Assembly: GCF_004963255.1 (NCBI RefSeq)
Contig: NZ_SUGA01000001.1
Coordinates: forward strand, 62,001 to 126,000
Length of the DNA: 64,000 nt
From: Mesorhizobium sp.
GTDB taxonomy: Bacteria > Pseudomonadota > Alphaproteobacteria > Rhizobiales > Rhizobiaceae
Direction of reading: 5' to 3'
Below are positions 44,603 through 53,814 of the stretch, in pieces. The position numbers and the translations under genes are program-made. Position 1 is the stretch's first letter, and each line of letters begins with the position of its first letter. Below the pieces are notes generated by a model. The model was not told the DNA's origin. It ran no database searches and saw nothing but the letters and a program-made list of their open reading frames with translations.

Positions 44603-45607
44603 ATGAACAAGTCTCCGGACGCCAGCAACCTGGATTCGGTCTTCAACCTGTCGGAACGCAGCAAGCTCGGCGAGATGCTGCGCAGCCAGGAATTCTGGAT
44701 CGTCGTCGCAGTGCTGATAATCGGCGCTGTGGTCGGCATGATTGCGCCGCGATTCCTGACCTCCGCCAACATGGCCAACATCCTGCAGAATTTCTGCTTC
44801 ACGGCGCTGATGGCGATCGGCATGACGCCGGTGATCATGACCGGCGGCATCGACATCTCCGTCGGCTCCACGCTCGGCCTGACCGGCGTGCTGCTCGGCC
44901 TGTTCTGCGCCAGCGGTTATCCTTTCGCCGTCGTCGTGCTGTTCGTGCTTCTCGTCGGCGCGTTCGTCGGCATCGTCAACGGCGCTCTGGTCTCATACCT
45001 GAAGCTGCCGCCCTTCATCGTCACGCTCGGCATGATGAGCCTGGTGCGTTCCCAGACGCTGGTCGTCACCAACAACCAGGTGGTCTACGATTTTGGCAAG
45101 GCCGGCGACACGCTTCTTGCGCTGGGCAGCGGCTCCTTCCTCGGCGTGCCGAACGTGCTATGGGCCGTGATCGTCTCGGCCGTCGTCATGCAGTGGCTCT
45201 TGTCGATGACCAAATGGGGCCGATACGTGCGCGCCATCGGCGGCAATGAGAACGCCGCGCGTCTTTCCGGCATCCCGGTCGATCGCGTCAAGGTTTCGAC
45301 CTACGCGCTCCTCGGCGCCATGACCGGCATGACCGCAATCTTCCTCGTCGGCTGGATGGGGGCCGCCACCAACGCACTCGGCCAGGGCCAAGAACTGCAG
45401 GTCATCGCTGCGACCGTCATTGGCGGCGCCAACCTGCTCGGTGGCTTCGGCACTTCGTTCGGTGCCGTCATCGGATCGGTGCTGATCGAAGTGATCCGCA
45501 ACGCCCTGCTGCTCGCCGGCGTGAACCCTTTCTGGCAGGGCACCTTCGTCGGCCTCTTCATCCTGTTCGCGGTACTGCTCGAACGGTTCCGCTCCACCCG
45601 CGCCTAG
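44603..45607 (+). CDS. Sugar ABC transporter permease (FrcC/RbsC-like)
   Basis: This 334-residue permease has MAIGMTPVIMTGGIDISVGSTLGL, LPPFIVTLGMMSLVRSQT and AARLSGIPVDRVKV, typical of the RbsC group, with about eight helices. It is 18 bases after the ATPase, with GGGGAGGAAG before the ATG. Confidence 0.92.
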   Translation: MNKSPDASNLDSVFNLSERSKLGEMLRSQEFWIVVAVLIIGAVVGMIAPRFLTSANMANILQNFCFTALMAIGMTPVIMTGGIDISVGSTLGLTGVLLGLFCASGYPFAVVVLFVLLVGAFVGIVNGALVSYLKLPPFIVTLGMMSLVRSQTLVVTNNQVVYDFGKAGDTLLALGSGSFLGVPNVLWAVIVSAVVMQWLLSMTKWGRYVRAIGGNENAARLSGIPVDRVKVSTYALLGAMTGMTAIFLVGWMGAATNALGQGQELQVIAATVIGGANLLGGFGTSFGAVIGSVLIEVIRNALLLAGVNPFWQGTFVGLFILFAVLLERFRSTRA

Positions 45608-45615
45608 AGCCAGTT

Positions 45616-45638
45616 CGGGCAGGCAACTCGCCTGCCCG
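45616..45638 (+). terminator. Hairpin between permease and binding-protein genes
   Basis: Arms CGGGCAGGC and GCCTGCCCG pair perfectly around AACTC. No T-run follows. It lies at the 5' side of the binding-protein message and may define or stabilise it. Confidence 0.5.
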
Positions 45639-45685
45639 GAAGGTTCGCGCATTTTCGTGCACATAACATCAGAGAGGAGAAAACC

Positions 45686-46693
45686 ATGAGAAGCATCGAC
45701 AGATTGACCGCCCGAATGGGCGCGACCATGATCGCGGCGGTGTTCGCCGCGGGCATCCACTCGGCGCCGGCTTCGGCCGAGACCTATGCGGTGATCGTCA
45801 AGACGGTGAACGACGTCTTCAGCGCTCCGGTGAAGGAGGGTTGCGAGAAGGCCGCCAAGGATCTCGGCGTCGAGTGCTACTATATCGGTCCGTCCGAGGT
45901 GAACGAGGCGCAGCAGCTTCAGGTCATCAACGACGTGCTGACCAAGGGCGTCGACGGCATCGCGGTGTCCGCGACCAATCCGAAATCCGTGGCCAGGCTG
46001 CTGGAGAAGGCGAAGGCCGCCGGTATCCCGATCGTCACCTTCGACGGCGACCTGCTGAAGGAAGATGCCGGCCTGCGCTCGACCTTCATCGGCACCGACA
46101 ACTACAATTTCGGGGTCGAGCTGGCGAAGAAGGTCGTCCAATACAAGCCGAAGGGCGGCACGGTCTGTATCCAAACCGGCACGGCCGGCTCGCTCAACCT
46201 CGATCTGCGTGTCCAGGGTATCCGCGACACGCTGGCCAACGTCACCAAGGACAAGCCCGTGAAACGTCTGGCCGGCGAGAACGGCTGGACCGAGGTCGAC
46301 GGCTGCCCGATCTACAACAATGACAACATCAGCCTCGCCGCCCAGCAGATGAACGACGTGCTGGTGGCCAATCCCAAGCTCGATGCCTTCGTCGCCGTCG
46401 GCGGCTGGGCGCAATACGCGCCGTCGGCCTACCGGCAGGCGGTCGGGCGCGTGAAGGACCGCGTCGATTCCAAGGACCTCGTTATCTCCTTCGGTGACGC
46501 CTTCGCGCCGCAGCTGCCGCTGCTCAAGGACGGGCTTGCCCACTACCTCGTCGGCCAGAGCCCGTACAATATGGGCTACAAGTCGATCGAGGCTTTGCAC
46601 GACCTGAAGCAGGGCAAGACGGTGCCGCCCTATATCGACACCGGCTTCGTGAAGTGCACGCCCGACATGGCGGACACCTGCGGCAAGAACTGA
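45686..46693 (+). CDS. Sugar ABC transporter substrate-binding protein
   Basis: This 335-residue protein has a signal peptide (to APASAETY) and a type I periplasmic-binding fold: VNDVFSAPVKEGCEKAAKDLG, GVDGIAVSATNPKS, IPIVTFDGDLL, and GLAHYLVGQSPYNMGYKSIEAL. Cys pairs near the C terminus (KCTPDMADTCGKN) may form a disulfide. AGAGAGGAG precedes the ATG. It closes the operon. Confidence 0.92.
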   Translation: MRSIDRLTARMGATMIAAVFAAGIHSAPASAETYAVIVKTVNDVFSAPVKEGCEKAAKDLGVECYYIGPSEVNEAQQLQVINDVLTKGVDGIAVSATNPKSVARLLEKAKAAGIPIVTFDGDLLKEDAGLRSTFIGTDNYNFGVELAKKVVQYKPKGGTVCIQTGTAGSLNLDLRVQGIRDTLANVTKDKPVKRLAGENGWTEVDGCPIYNNDNISLAAQQMNDVLVANPKLDAFVAVGGWAQYAPSAYRQAVGRVKDRVDSKDLVISFGDAFAPQLPLLKDGLAHYLVGQSPYNMGYKSIEALHDLKQGKTVPPYIDTGFVKCTPDMADTCGKN

Positions 46694-46700
46694 CAAAACC

Positions 46701-46733
46701 GGCTTGGTGGGAGTTTCTCGCTCTCACCAAGCC
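46701..46733 (+). terminator. Hairpin at the end of sugar locus 2
   Basis: GGCTTGGTGGGAG pairs with CTCTCACCAAGCC with one mismatch around a 7-base loop, 7 bases after the binding-protein stop. It lacks a T-run but is strong. It likely ends or protects the operon message. Confidence 0.55.
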
Positions 46734-47099
46734 CCGGGCGTAGGTACTTGTGAGCAAGGGGGCGGGAGAACCGACTGCCATCGCTACATAGCGGATACTT
46801 CGCGGGCTGCCTCCGATGCGTCGAGCCCAAGGCGGCTTTCGCGATCGAGCGCAGAAATCCAATGATGGTGTTGCACTATCTCTCTTTCCGCAAACAGGAG
46901 TCGGATCGGGCGAGCGACAAAATGCCGGACAAAGCCGCCCGGGGTCTCGTCGCGAGTATCACCGACGCTCTTGAAACCGTTCAAGCTGGACCGCTTGGTG
47001 GCAAACGACGCCAAGAAAAGGGTTCAGAACAGCCTTCAGGGAAACTTTGGTTTAATTTTCGCTGCTTGGAGCGGCAATTTTCGGGGCATTCGATTGCTG

Positions 47100-47862
47100 G
47101 CGTCGCCGTTTCGCCCCTCTTTCGTGGCCCGCGCCTACAACCAGGCGCAGAAGTTCGGCGTTGAGATGGTGATACCCGACCAGGTGCATCATCTCGGCCT
47201 AGAGCGGGACGGCGATGGCTCAACCTACAGTCTCGCTGTCGGCGATGGTGAGCGAGTGCGTGCACGCTCCGTGGTCATCGCGAGCGGCGCACGCTACCGC
47301 AGGCTGGATCTGGCCAATATCACCCAGTTCGAGGGGGGGATCGGTGCATTATTGGGCCTCGTCCATCGAGGCGCGTCTTTGCGAAGGTCAGGAGATCGCG
47401 CTGGTGGGCGCCGGCAACTCCGCCGGCCAGGCCGCAGTGTATCTTGCAGGTCAGGTCGAAAAGGTCTGGCTGATCGTTCGCGGCGCCAGCCTCGCCGCAT
47501 CGATGTCGAAATATCTGATTGAGCGCATCGAGGCGCAACCGAACATAAAGGTGGTACTGCGCACGGAAGTGACCGGGCTTCACGGCGGCGAAAATCTGAC
47601 CAACGTAAGCTGGCGGAATGCCGACACGGGCGAAGAGACCATGCGCCGGATATGCCATCTCTTCCTGCTGGTCGGCGCCGATCCGAATGCGGACTGGCTT
47701 GCCGGCTGCGAGCCATCCTCTGGAGACGAGTCTGCCTGGAACCTTCGCGATAGGAGACGTCCGAGCCGGCTCGGTCAAGCGCGTAGCGTCAGCCGTCGGA
47801 GAAGGCGCGCCAGGTCGTTGCCGCCATTCACGAATTTTTGGCGAAGGCGCATCGACAAAGGC
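47100..47862 (+). pseudogene. Frameshifted thioredoxin-reductase-like flavoprotein
   Basis: Pieces in three frames read as one FAD/NAD(P) disulfide reductase. Frame 1 has ARAYNQAQKFGVEMVIPD and VVIASGARYRRL. Frame 2, entered at the seven-G run near 47333, has VHYWASSIEARLCEGQEIALVGAGNSAGQ and LLVGADPNADWLAG. The next frame has LPGTFAIGDVRAGSVKRVASAVGEGA, and a further shift gives QVVAAIHEFLAKA. The N-terminal FAD motif is absent. At least three shifts plus a missing start show decay. The 46734-47099 stretch before it has no gene I can support. Confidence 0.8.
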
Positions 47863-47877
47863 ACAGGGAGGTAACCG

Positions 47878-48024
47878 GTGCCATTTGAATGTCGCCACGC
47901 GGAGCAGATCGGGGATGTGACACCAAATGCCCTTGGCTGCGAGGTTTGCCTCAAGTCCGGCTCGCGGTGGGTTCATCTTCGCCTGTGCCGGACCTGCGGT
48001 AACGTCGGTTGCTGTGTTCTGTAA
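47878..48024 (+). pseudogene. Truncated UBP-type zinc-finger protein
   Basis: A 48-residue frame from GTG reads FECRHAEQIGDV, then GCEVCLKSGSRWVHLRLC and RTCGNVGCC, which is the first half of a UBP zinc finger. It stops right after GCC, where intact relatives continue with the His-rich second half. Intact versions often sit beside a thioredoxin reductase of the type broken just upstream, so both partners decayed together. Confidence 0.7.
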
Positions 48025-48236
48025 TCAAAGCGGACGCCGCGGACATTGTCGGTCAGAAGGCGGTCGCGCAGACAATTGTCCGGACCGGTCATTCTTGTTG
48101 GTCGTGTCCGCTTGCGAAGCAATGCACGACATTTGAGTTCACCGTTGGTGATGCACATCGCAGCGACCACACGCACCTTTGCGCTTGCCTTGAAGGCATT
48201 CTATTTTGGCGAATTATAGCCGCTCGTGGACATGGA

Positions 48237-49304
48237 ATGTCGGTACTGCCTTTCTTACGAATCTACGCGCCGCTCAACGCGGTACTGGCTGCGCCTGGGC
48301 TTCTGGCGGTGGCTGCGCTCACGATGCCGGACATGTCCGGACGAAGCAGAGTGGCTCTGGCTGCCCTGCTCGCCGTCATTTGGGCCGCCTATCTCCTGCA
48401 AATGGTCGCGACGCTGCTCGGGCGCCGGGAAGGAGACGTTCGGAATAGGACGCCGGCAATCGCCATCGATGTGCTTGCGGTTTTGGTTCCACTCGCGGCA
48501 TTTCTGCTCGTCGGCACACCCGACCGGAGTCTCTACTGTGCTGTCTGGCTGCTGAAACCGCTGCGCGACTCGACTTTTTTCCCAGTGCTGGGCAGAGTTC
48601 TGGCCAACGAAGCGCGCAATCTGATCGGCGTCACCACGCTCTTCGGCGTCGTTCTGTTCGGCGTCGCGCTCGCGGGCTATGTCATCGAGCGCGGCATCCA
48701 GCCGGAAAAGTTCGGCAGCATCCCCCAGGCAATGTGGTGGGCGGTGGTCACGCTGTCTACCACCGGCTATGGCGACGCTATTCCGCAAAGCTTCGCCGGC
48801 CGCGTCCTTTCCGGGGCCGTCATGATGAGTGGCATCGGCATCTTCGCGCTCTGGGCCGGCATTCTTGCCACCGGCTTCTATCAAGAAGTCCGTCGCGGTG
48901 ATTTCGTCCGTAATTGGCAAATGGTCGCTGCCGTGCCGTTGTTTCAGAAGCTCGGCCCGGCCATGCTGGTCGAGATCGTGCGCGCGTTGAGACCCCGCAC
49001 GGTGCCGGCGGGCGCCGTGATCTGCCGCATTAGCGAGCCCGGTGATCAGATGTTCTTCGTCGTGGAGGGCCGCGTCAGCGTCGCGACGCCGAATCCGGTG
49101 GAGCTTGGCCCCGGCGCCTTCTTCGGCGAGATGGCGCTGATCACCGGGGAACCTCGCATGGCGACCGTCAGCGCCGCAACGGCGGTCTCACTCCTGTCGC
49201 TGCACTCGGCGGATTTCCAGATGCTGTGCGGCAGCAGCCCGGAGATCGCGGAAATCATCCGCAAGACCGCCCTGGAGCGGCGCGGCACGGCGCCGATGGC
49301 TTGA
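48237..49304 (+). CDS. Cyclic-nucleotide-gated potassium channel, MlotiK1 orthologue
   Basis: This 355-residue channel has six membrane segments, selectivity filter TTGYGD in VTLSTTGYGDAIPQS, and a C-terminal cyclic-nucleotide-binding domain. That domain includes CRISEPGDQMFFVVEGRVSV and the phosphate-binding cassette FFGEMALITGEPRMATV. Length and sequence match the structurally studied MlotiK1 of Mesorhizobium loti, whose start is MSVLPFLRIY; I therefore begin at 48237 although the frame opens at 48009. cAMP opens it, which is notable given the two adenylate cyclases nearby. Confidence 0.95.
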   Translation: MSVLPFLRIYAPLNAVLAAPGLLAVAALTMPDMSGRSRVALAALLAVIWAAYLLQMVATLLGRREGDVRNRTPAIAIDVLAVLVPLAAFLLVGTPDRSLYCAVWLLKPLRDSTFFPVLGRVLANEARNLIGVTTLFGVVLFGVALAGYVIERGIQPEKFGSIPQAMWWAVVTLSTTGYGDAIPQSFAGRVLSGAVMMSGIGIFALWAGILATGFYQEVRRGDFVRNWQMVAAVPLFQKLGPAMLVEIVRALRPRTVPAGAVICRISEPGDQMFFVVEGRVSVATPNPVELGPGAFFGEMALITGEPRMATVSAATAVSLLSLHSADFQMLCGSSPEIAEIIRKTALERRGTAPMA

Positions 49305-50080
49305 CCGTACTAGGTGCGCGGTTCCGGACTGTGTATCATCTCCGCCCAAGATCGCCGCAGACGGCGCCCCTTGTGTGCTCGTAATGTTGTTGCGCTGCGC
49401 AAATCTGTAATTGTCTGGACTGATCTCGCTCGCGGGCTGATCGCAAGGCCGGGCGAACCGGGATCCGGAGCTTGAGGCGACGGTGGCGCGGGTTCGCACG
49501 GTAAGCTTTCCTGGGCGTCGAGGCCGTGCCGGTCGATGTCCAGGGGATAATCGTGCCGGGCAAGGTCGCCATGCAGATCGTCAGCCTTCCGAACAAGGCG
49601 GTGGCCGAAAGCCGCGAGAATCGCACAGTGCCGGAACTCTTCTGCTGTGATCGAGGCGCGCATCGCCGGACAAATGGTGAACGCCTTGCCTATGACAGGG
49701 CCAGTTATAGCTTGCGAACCCGTATGATCCAGTTGGAGTGGGTTACGCTTATGGAAACCAGTGTCTCCTGCTCGGCGGGACAGCACTCCCGTCGCACTAA
49801 TGGCCCGTTGCTTCTGTGTCCGCACCACGGCAGCGGACCACAAAGAGCCGATCACGCCTTCCATTCTGTGACCTTGGCGAGGATGAGGTCGCCTGCCCGA
49901 GTTAACCAAAGGCGCAAGCGGTACCGAGAGCGACGCAATCGGCGCATTTGCTACCATTCCAAGAGGCGAACAAGAACGGACGGATTGGCTAGGCCAAGGA
50001 GATTCCGCCTTGCAGGCCTGGTATTTGTCTGACATAATTTACCATCTGCTAATGTTGTGTGGGGTAATCGGGGTTTAGAG
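49305..50080. other. Stretch without a supported gene
   Basis: A minus frame of about 240 codons (49310-50035) exists, but it has no recognised domain and poor composition. The last part, from about 50040, is AT-richer and probably holds the promoter of the coiled-coil/OmpA operon. Confidence 0.45.
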
Positions 50081-50746
50081 ATGGCGAAGGAATCTTCGAG
50101 TGCCGCTTCTTCGGCAAATAAAGCTGATGCAAATCTGATAGGTAATTCAGAGGGAAACGGGCTGAACTTCATGGCCTCCCAGGCTCGCGAGGGCGGGCCA
50201 GGCGGTGACGCTCCAGGTGTCGACAAGATACGCGATCTTTTGTTCGGCAATCAGATGCAGGACTATGATCGCCGCTTCTCCAAGCTTGAGGAACGGTTCC
50301 TGCAGCGATTCAAGGATGTCGAATCCGAAACCAAGCGCAATCTTGAAACCTACGAGTCGAATGCCAAGAAGCAGGTTGACTCGCTGGCGACGCAGTTGCG
50401 CAACGAAAAGGACGCGCGCGCCGAGGCCGACAAGGAGATGGACCGCAATCTTCGCGATCAAAACCAGGCGCTCGAAAAGCAGGTGCGCGCCTTGTCGGAT
50501 CAATTGAGCGAACTCGAGCGCGAATTCGCGGATCGCATGAGCAGAAGCGACCATTTGCTGCGCGAGGAAATCAAGCAGAAGAACGAAAGCGCTCAAATGC
50601 TGATGGAGAAGATCTTTTCCGATCTCAGCAACGTCAAGACCGACCGCAACCTTCTGGCCGGCCTGTTCGTCGAGGTCGCGAAATGTCTCAACCAGGATCC
50701 CGTCGGCAGCAAGAGCAATTCGGAGCGTGGCTGGAAAGTGAGTTGA
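50081..50746 (+). CDS. Soluble coiled-coil protein, first gene of the GTPase/cyclase operon
   Basis: This 221-residue protein has a Ser/Ala/Gly-rich start, then an uninterrupted charged helix from about residue 45 to 190 (YDRRFSKLEERFLQRFKDVE, RNEKDARAEADKEMDRNLRD, LSELEREFADRMSRSDHLL) with heptad spacing. The end is LLAGLFVEVAKCLNQD. No enzyme motif or signal peptide. It is 7 bases upstream of the OmpA-type gene. A scaffold that links the GTPase or cyclase to the membrane protein is plausible; I cannot name the family. Confidence 0.85.
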   Translation: MAKESSSAASSANKADANLIGNSEGNGLNFMASQAREGGPGGDAPGVDKIRDLLFGNQMQDYDRRFSKLEERFLQRFKDVESETKRNLETYESNAKKQVDSLATQLRNEKDARAEADKEMDRNLRDQNQALEKQVRALSDQLSELEREFADRMSRSDHLLREEIKQKNESAQMLMEKIFSDLSNVKTDRNLLAGLFVEVAKCLNQDPVGSKSNSERGWKVS

Positions 50747-50753
50747 TCGGAAC

Positions 50754-53700
50754 TTGACGTCGAGCGTCGAACCAATCAGCCTATCCCAAAGACAAGCTTC
50801 GAACGATACCGGTATTGATCGCGAGGCTTTGGCCCGCCTTTTGGTGGAAATTGCCCGGAACGTCGATCCGGACAATCATGCCCTTTACGAAGGCGTTCCA
50901 GCCGCCGACCATCGGCTGGAAAGGCTCCGCCAACTGCTCGTCGGCGGCGAAATCTCTGAGCTGGCACGCGTTACGCACCTGCTCGACGAACCCGAGCAGC
51001 TTGCCGCCGCGGTGGGCAACGTTCTGCCCGAAGCAACCGCGCGCGCGTCCCATGCGCAACTCGGCGAGGCTCTTGCCCCGGCCGTCGAGCGGGCAGCGCA
51101 GCGGTCCATCCAGAAGAATCCGAACACGCTAACGGATATATTGTATCCGGTGTTTCTGCCGGCCATTCGCAAGTCGATCGGCGAAAAGATCGACCAGACC
51201 TTCCAGTCGTTGAATGAGTCTCTAAGGCATATATTCACGTGGCATGGGTTGAAGTGGAGGTTTGAAGCCTGGCGAACGGGGACAAGCTTCTCGGCAGTCG
51301 TTCTCAAGCATTCTCTTGTCTATCGCGTGGAACATGTCTTTCTCATCAGTCGCGCTTCCGGGCTCCTGATTGCACATGTAACTTCTCAAGACGCAACCAG
51401 CGAAGACCCTCAACTGATTTCCTCGATGCTGAGCGCGATCCAGGATTTTGTGAAGGACTCTTTCAAAGAGAAAGAAAACAGCGGCCTCGACACCATCCGG
51501 TTCGGGGAACTTCGCCTCTGGTCGGAAGTCGGACAGTTTGCGACCCTGGTTGCGGTGATCCGGGGAAATCCCCCGGAGGAACTGCATGAAGTCATCCGCG
51601 ATGTACTGCTTCGCATCCATCAAGAATCGTCGCGGGCCCTGGAGCGGTTCGACGGCGACAGTTCCCAGTTGCCCGGCGTGGAGACGCAGTTGCAGACCTG
51701 CGTCGAGCTGCAGCACATGGATTCGAAAGAGGGATTTCCGTGGCTGGTGGTGACGGCGGTCCTGCTGGTTTTGATCGTGGCGGGCGGCTGGTTCTTTCTG
51801 TCCTGGCAATCCGCACACCGCTGGCAGACCTACCTGTCGCGGCTGGCGGCCCAGCCGGGCATCGTCGTTTCGGACCAAAAAATCCGTGGCGGCGACTTCT
51901 ATGTCGCCGGCCTGAGAGACCCGCTCGCCGCGGACCCGCGGTCTCTGCTGCCGGGAACGGACGTCGATCCCGCCCGCGTTCATTCAAACTGGCAGTTCTA
52001 TCAGAGCTTCGAGCCGCAGTTCGTGCTGAAGCGGCTGTCGGCGTCGCTGGCGCCTCCGGATTCGGTACGGCTCTCGGTTGTCGATGGTCGCATCGTCGCC
52101 GAGGGTGAGGCGACAACCACGTGGATCAATCGGGCGCGGGCCGCTGCCCAGCAGCTTTCGGCAGGCGGCCCGGTCTTCGACATCTCCCGGGTCCGCGATG
52201 TGAGCGCCGAGGACCGCTGGCAGGCCTATGTGTCGCGACTGCAGACCCAGCCTGGCATCATCGTCGCCGATCAGAATGTGCGCGACGGCCAATTCTATAT
52301 TACCGGTCTGAGAGACCCGCTTGCCGCCGACCCGCAGTCGCTTTTGGCCGAAACGCAGGTCGATCCCGCGCGTGTGCATGCAAGCTGGCAATTCTACCAG
52401 AGCCTTGAGCCGCAGTTCGTGCTGAAGCGGCTGACGGCGTCGCTCACGCCACCGGATTCGGTGCGGCTTTCAGTCGCCAATGATCGCATCGTTGCCGCAG
52501 GCGAGGCTACTACCGCGTGGATCAACCGGGCGCGGGCGGCCGCGCAGCAGCTTTCAGCCGGCGGCCCGGTCTTCGACATCTCCGGGGTCCGTGATGTGAG
52601 CCCCGAAGAGCGCTGGCAGGCCTACGTGTCGCGACTGGAGACGCAGCCGGGCATCATCGTCGCCCAGCAGAATGTGCGCGATGGCCAATTCTATATTACC
52701 GGACTGAGAGACCCGCTTGCCGTCGACCCGCAGTCGCTGCTGTCCGGAACGCAGGTCGATCCCGCGCGCGTTCATGCAAGCTGGCAATTCTATCAGAGCC
52801 TCGAGCCGGCGTTCGTGTTGAAGCGGCTGACGGCGTCACTGTATCCGATGGATAAAGTGCGACTTTCGATCGTCGATGGCCGCATCGTTGCCGAGGGTGA
52901 GGCTCCCGACACCTGGATAGATCGGGCGCGCGCAGCGGCAAGACAGCTTTCAGAAGGCGGACCGGAGTTCGACATCTCCAAGGTTCGTGATGTGAGCCCC
53001 GATGCGCGCGCGGCGGAGCATTGGCAGTATTATGTGTCGCGACTTGAGGCCCAACCGGGAATCATCGTCGCTCAGCAATCGGCGAGGGGCGGACAATTCT
53101 ACATTTCCGGACTGAGAGATCCTCTTGCCGCCGACCCGCAAGCTCTGCTCTCCGGAACACAGGTCGATCCCGCCCGCGTTCATTCACAGTGGCAGTTCTA
53201 TCAGAGTCTTGATCCGAAGTTCGTGGTGAAGCGGCTGACGGCCTCGCTGTCCCCGCCGAAATCGGTTCGGCTTTCGATCGTCCAGGGTCGCATCGTTGTC
53301 GTGGGCGAGGCACCTGCCGGCTGGATCAGCCGGGCGCAGGCCGCCGCCGACCAACTTTCGGCGGACGGAGTGGTCCTCGATGTCTCGCAGCTGAGCGAGC
53401 TGAACCTCGCAGAACTTAATCATTTGAGAGAGGCCATCCAGACGACCGATATTTTCTTCGATTCCGGTAGAGTTGTCCCGGGACCGGAGCAGACGCCGGC
53501 GCTCGACAGATTGGCTGATCAGTTGAAGGAATTCGCCGAAAATGCCCGCAAGGCAGGCGTGACAGCGCGGTTCATGCTGACCGGCCATTCGGACACGACG
53601 GGCCGTGAGACGGCTAACGCGTCGATCAGCGCCGCCCGCGCCGAGACAGTTCGCGCGCTTCTCAACAAGCGCGGCGTCGCTCCGGAACTGCTCTTGGTTC

Positions 53701-53801
53701 GGGGCGCCGGCACCTTTGAGCCGGCAGTGCCCGAAAATGAAAATAGCCGAACTGGGAACTCCACCAATCGCCGGGTTTCGGTTACGGTGAACCTGGAGTA
53801 G
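50754..53801 (+). CDS. Large membrane protein: cytoplasmic domain, one TM, four BON-like repeats, OmpA C terminus
   Basis: This 1015-residue protein starts at TTG 50754, the first usable start after the previous gene. Residues 1-325 form a soluble cytoplasmic part (DREALARLLVEIARNVDP, LRQLLVGGEISELARVTHLL, HVFLISRASGLLIAHV). A single membrane helix is at about 328-350 (WLVVTAVLLVLIVAGGWFFL). Four repeats of 132-136 residues start at 356, 488, 620 and 756, each ending in a BON-like VRLSVVDGRIVAEGEA segment. An OmpA peptidoglycan-binding domain follows from about 888 (MLTGHSDTTGRETANASISA, TNRRVSV). It spans the inner membrane and should hold the cell wall, so it is a candidate sensor for the downstream GTPase. 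Confidence 0.92.
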   Translation: MTSSVEPISLSQRQASNDTGIDREALARLLVEIARNVDPDNHALYEGVPAADHRLERLRQLLVGGEISELARVTHLLDEPEQLAAAVGNVLPEATARASHAQLGEALAPAVERAAQRSIQKNPNTLTDILYPVFLPAIRKSIGEKIDQTFQSLNESLRHIFTWHGLKWRFEAWRTGTSFSAVVLKHSLVYRVEHVFLISRASGLLIAHVTSQDATSEDPQLISSMLSAIQDFVKDSFKEKENSGLDTIRFGELRLWSEVGQFATLVAVIRGNPPEELHEVIRDVLLRIHQESSRALERFDGDSSQLPGVETQLQTCVELQHMDSKEGFPWLVVTAVLLVLIVAGGWFFLSWQSAHRWQTYLSRLAAQPGIVVSDQKIRGGDFYVAGLRDPLAADPRSLLPGTDVDPARVHSNWQFYQSFEPQFVLKRLSASLAPPDSVRLSVVDGRIVAEGEATTTWINRARAAAQQLSAGGPVFDISRVRDVSAEDRWQAYVSRLQTQPGIIVADQNVRDGQFYITGLRDPLAADPQSLLAETQVDPARVHASWQFYQSLEPQFVLKRLTASLTPPDSVRLSVANDRIVAAGEATTAWINRARAAAQQLSAGGPVFDISGVRDVSPEERWQAYVSRLETQPGIIVAQQNVRDGQFYITGLRDPLAVDPQSLLSGTQVDPARVHASWQFYQSLEPAFVLKRLTASLYPMDKVRLSIVDGRIVAEGEAPDTWIDRARAAARQLSEGGPEFDISKVRDVSPDARAAEHWQYYVSRLEAQPGIIVAQQSARGGQFYISGLRDPLAADPQALLSGTQVDPARVHSQWQFYQSLDPKFVVKRLTASLSPPKSVRLSIVQGRIVVVGEAPAGWISRAQAAADQLSADGVVLDVSQLSELNLAELNHLREAIQTTDIFFDSGRVVPGPEQTPALDRLADQLKEFAENARKAGVTARFMLTGHSDTTGRETANASISAARAETVRALLNKRGVAPELLLVRGAGTFEPAVPENENSRTGNSTNRRVSVTVNLE
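51819..53411 (+). repeat. Four tandem in-frame repeats within the OmpA-type gene
   Basis: Repeat starts (the codon before WQ) are at 51819, 52215, 52611 and 53019. Spacing is 396, 396 and 408 bases, the last including a 12-base insertion. Copies 2 and 3 are the closest. Each repeat has RLxxQPGI(I/V)V, FY(I/V)xGLRDPLA, VDPARVHxxWQFYQS and RLxASL blocks. Units this alike suggest recent duplication or gene conversion. Confidence 0.9.
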
Positions 53802-53814
53802 TGCGGAGTCCAGG

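Noticed and set aside
49310..50035. Minus-strand frame of 241 codons after the K+ channel
   Set aside because: No recognisable domain, no good ribosome site, Arg/Pro/Ser-rich composition.
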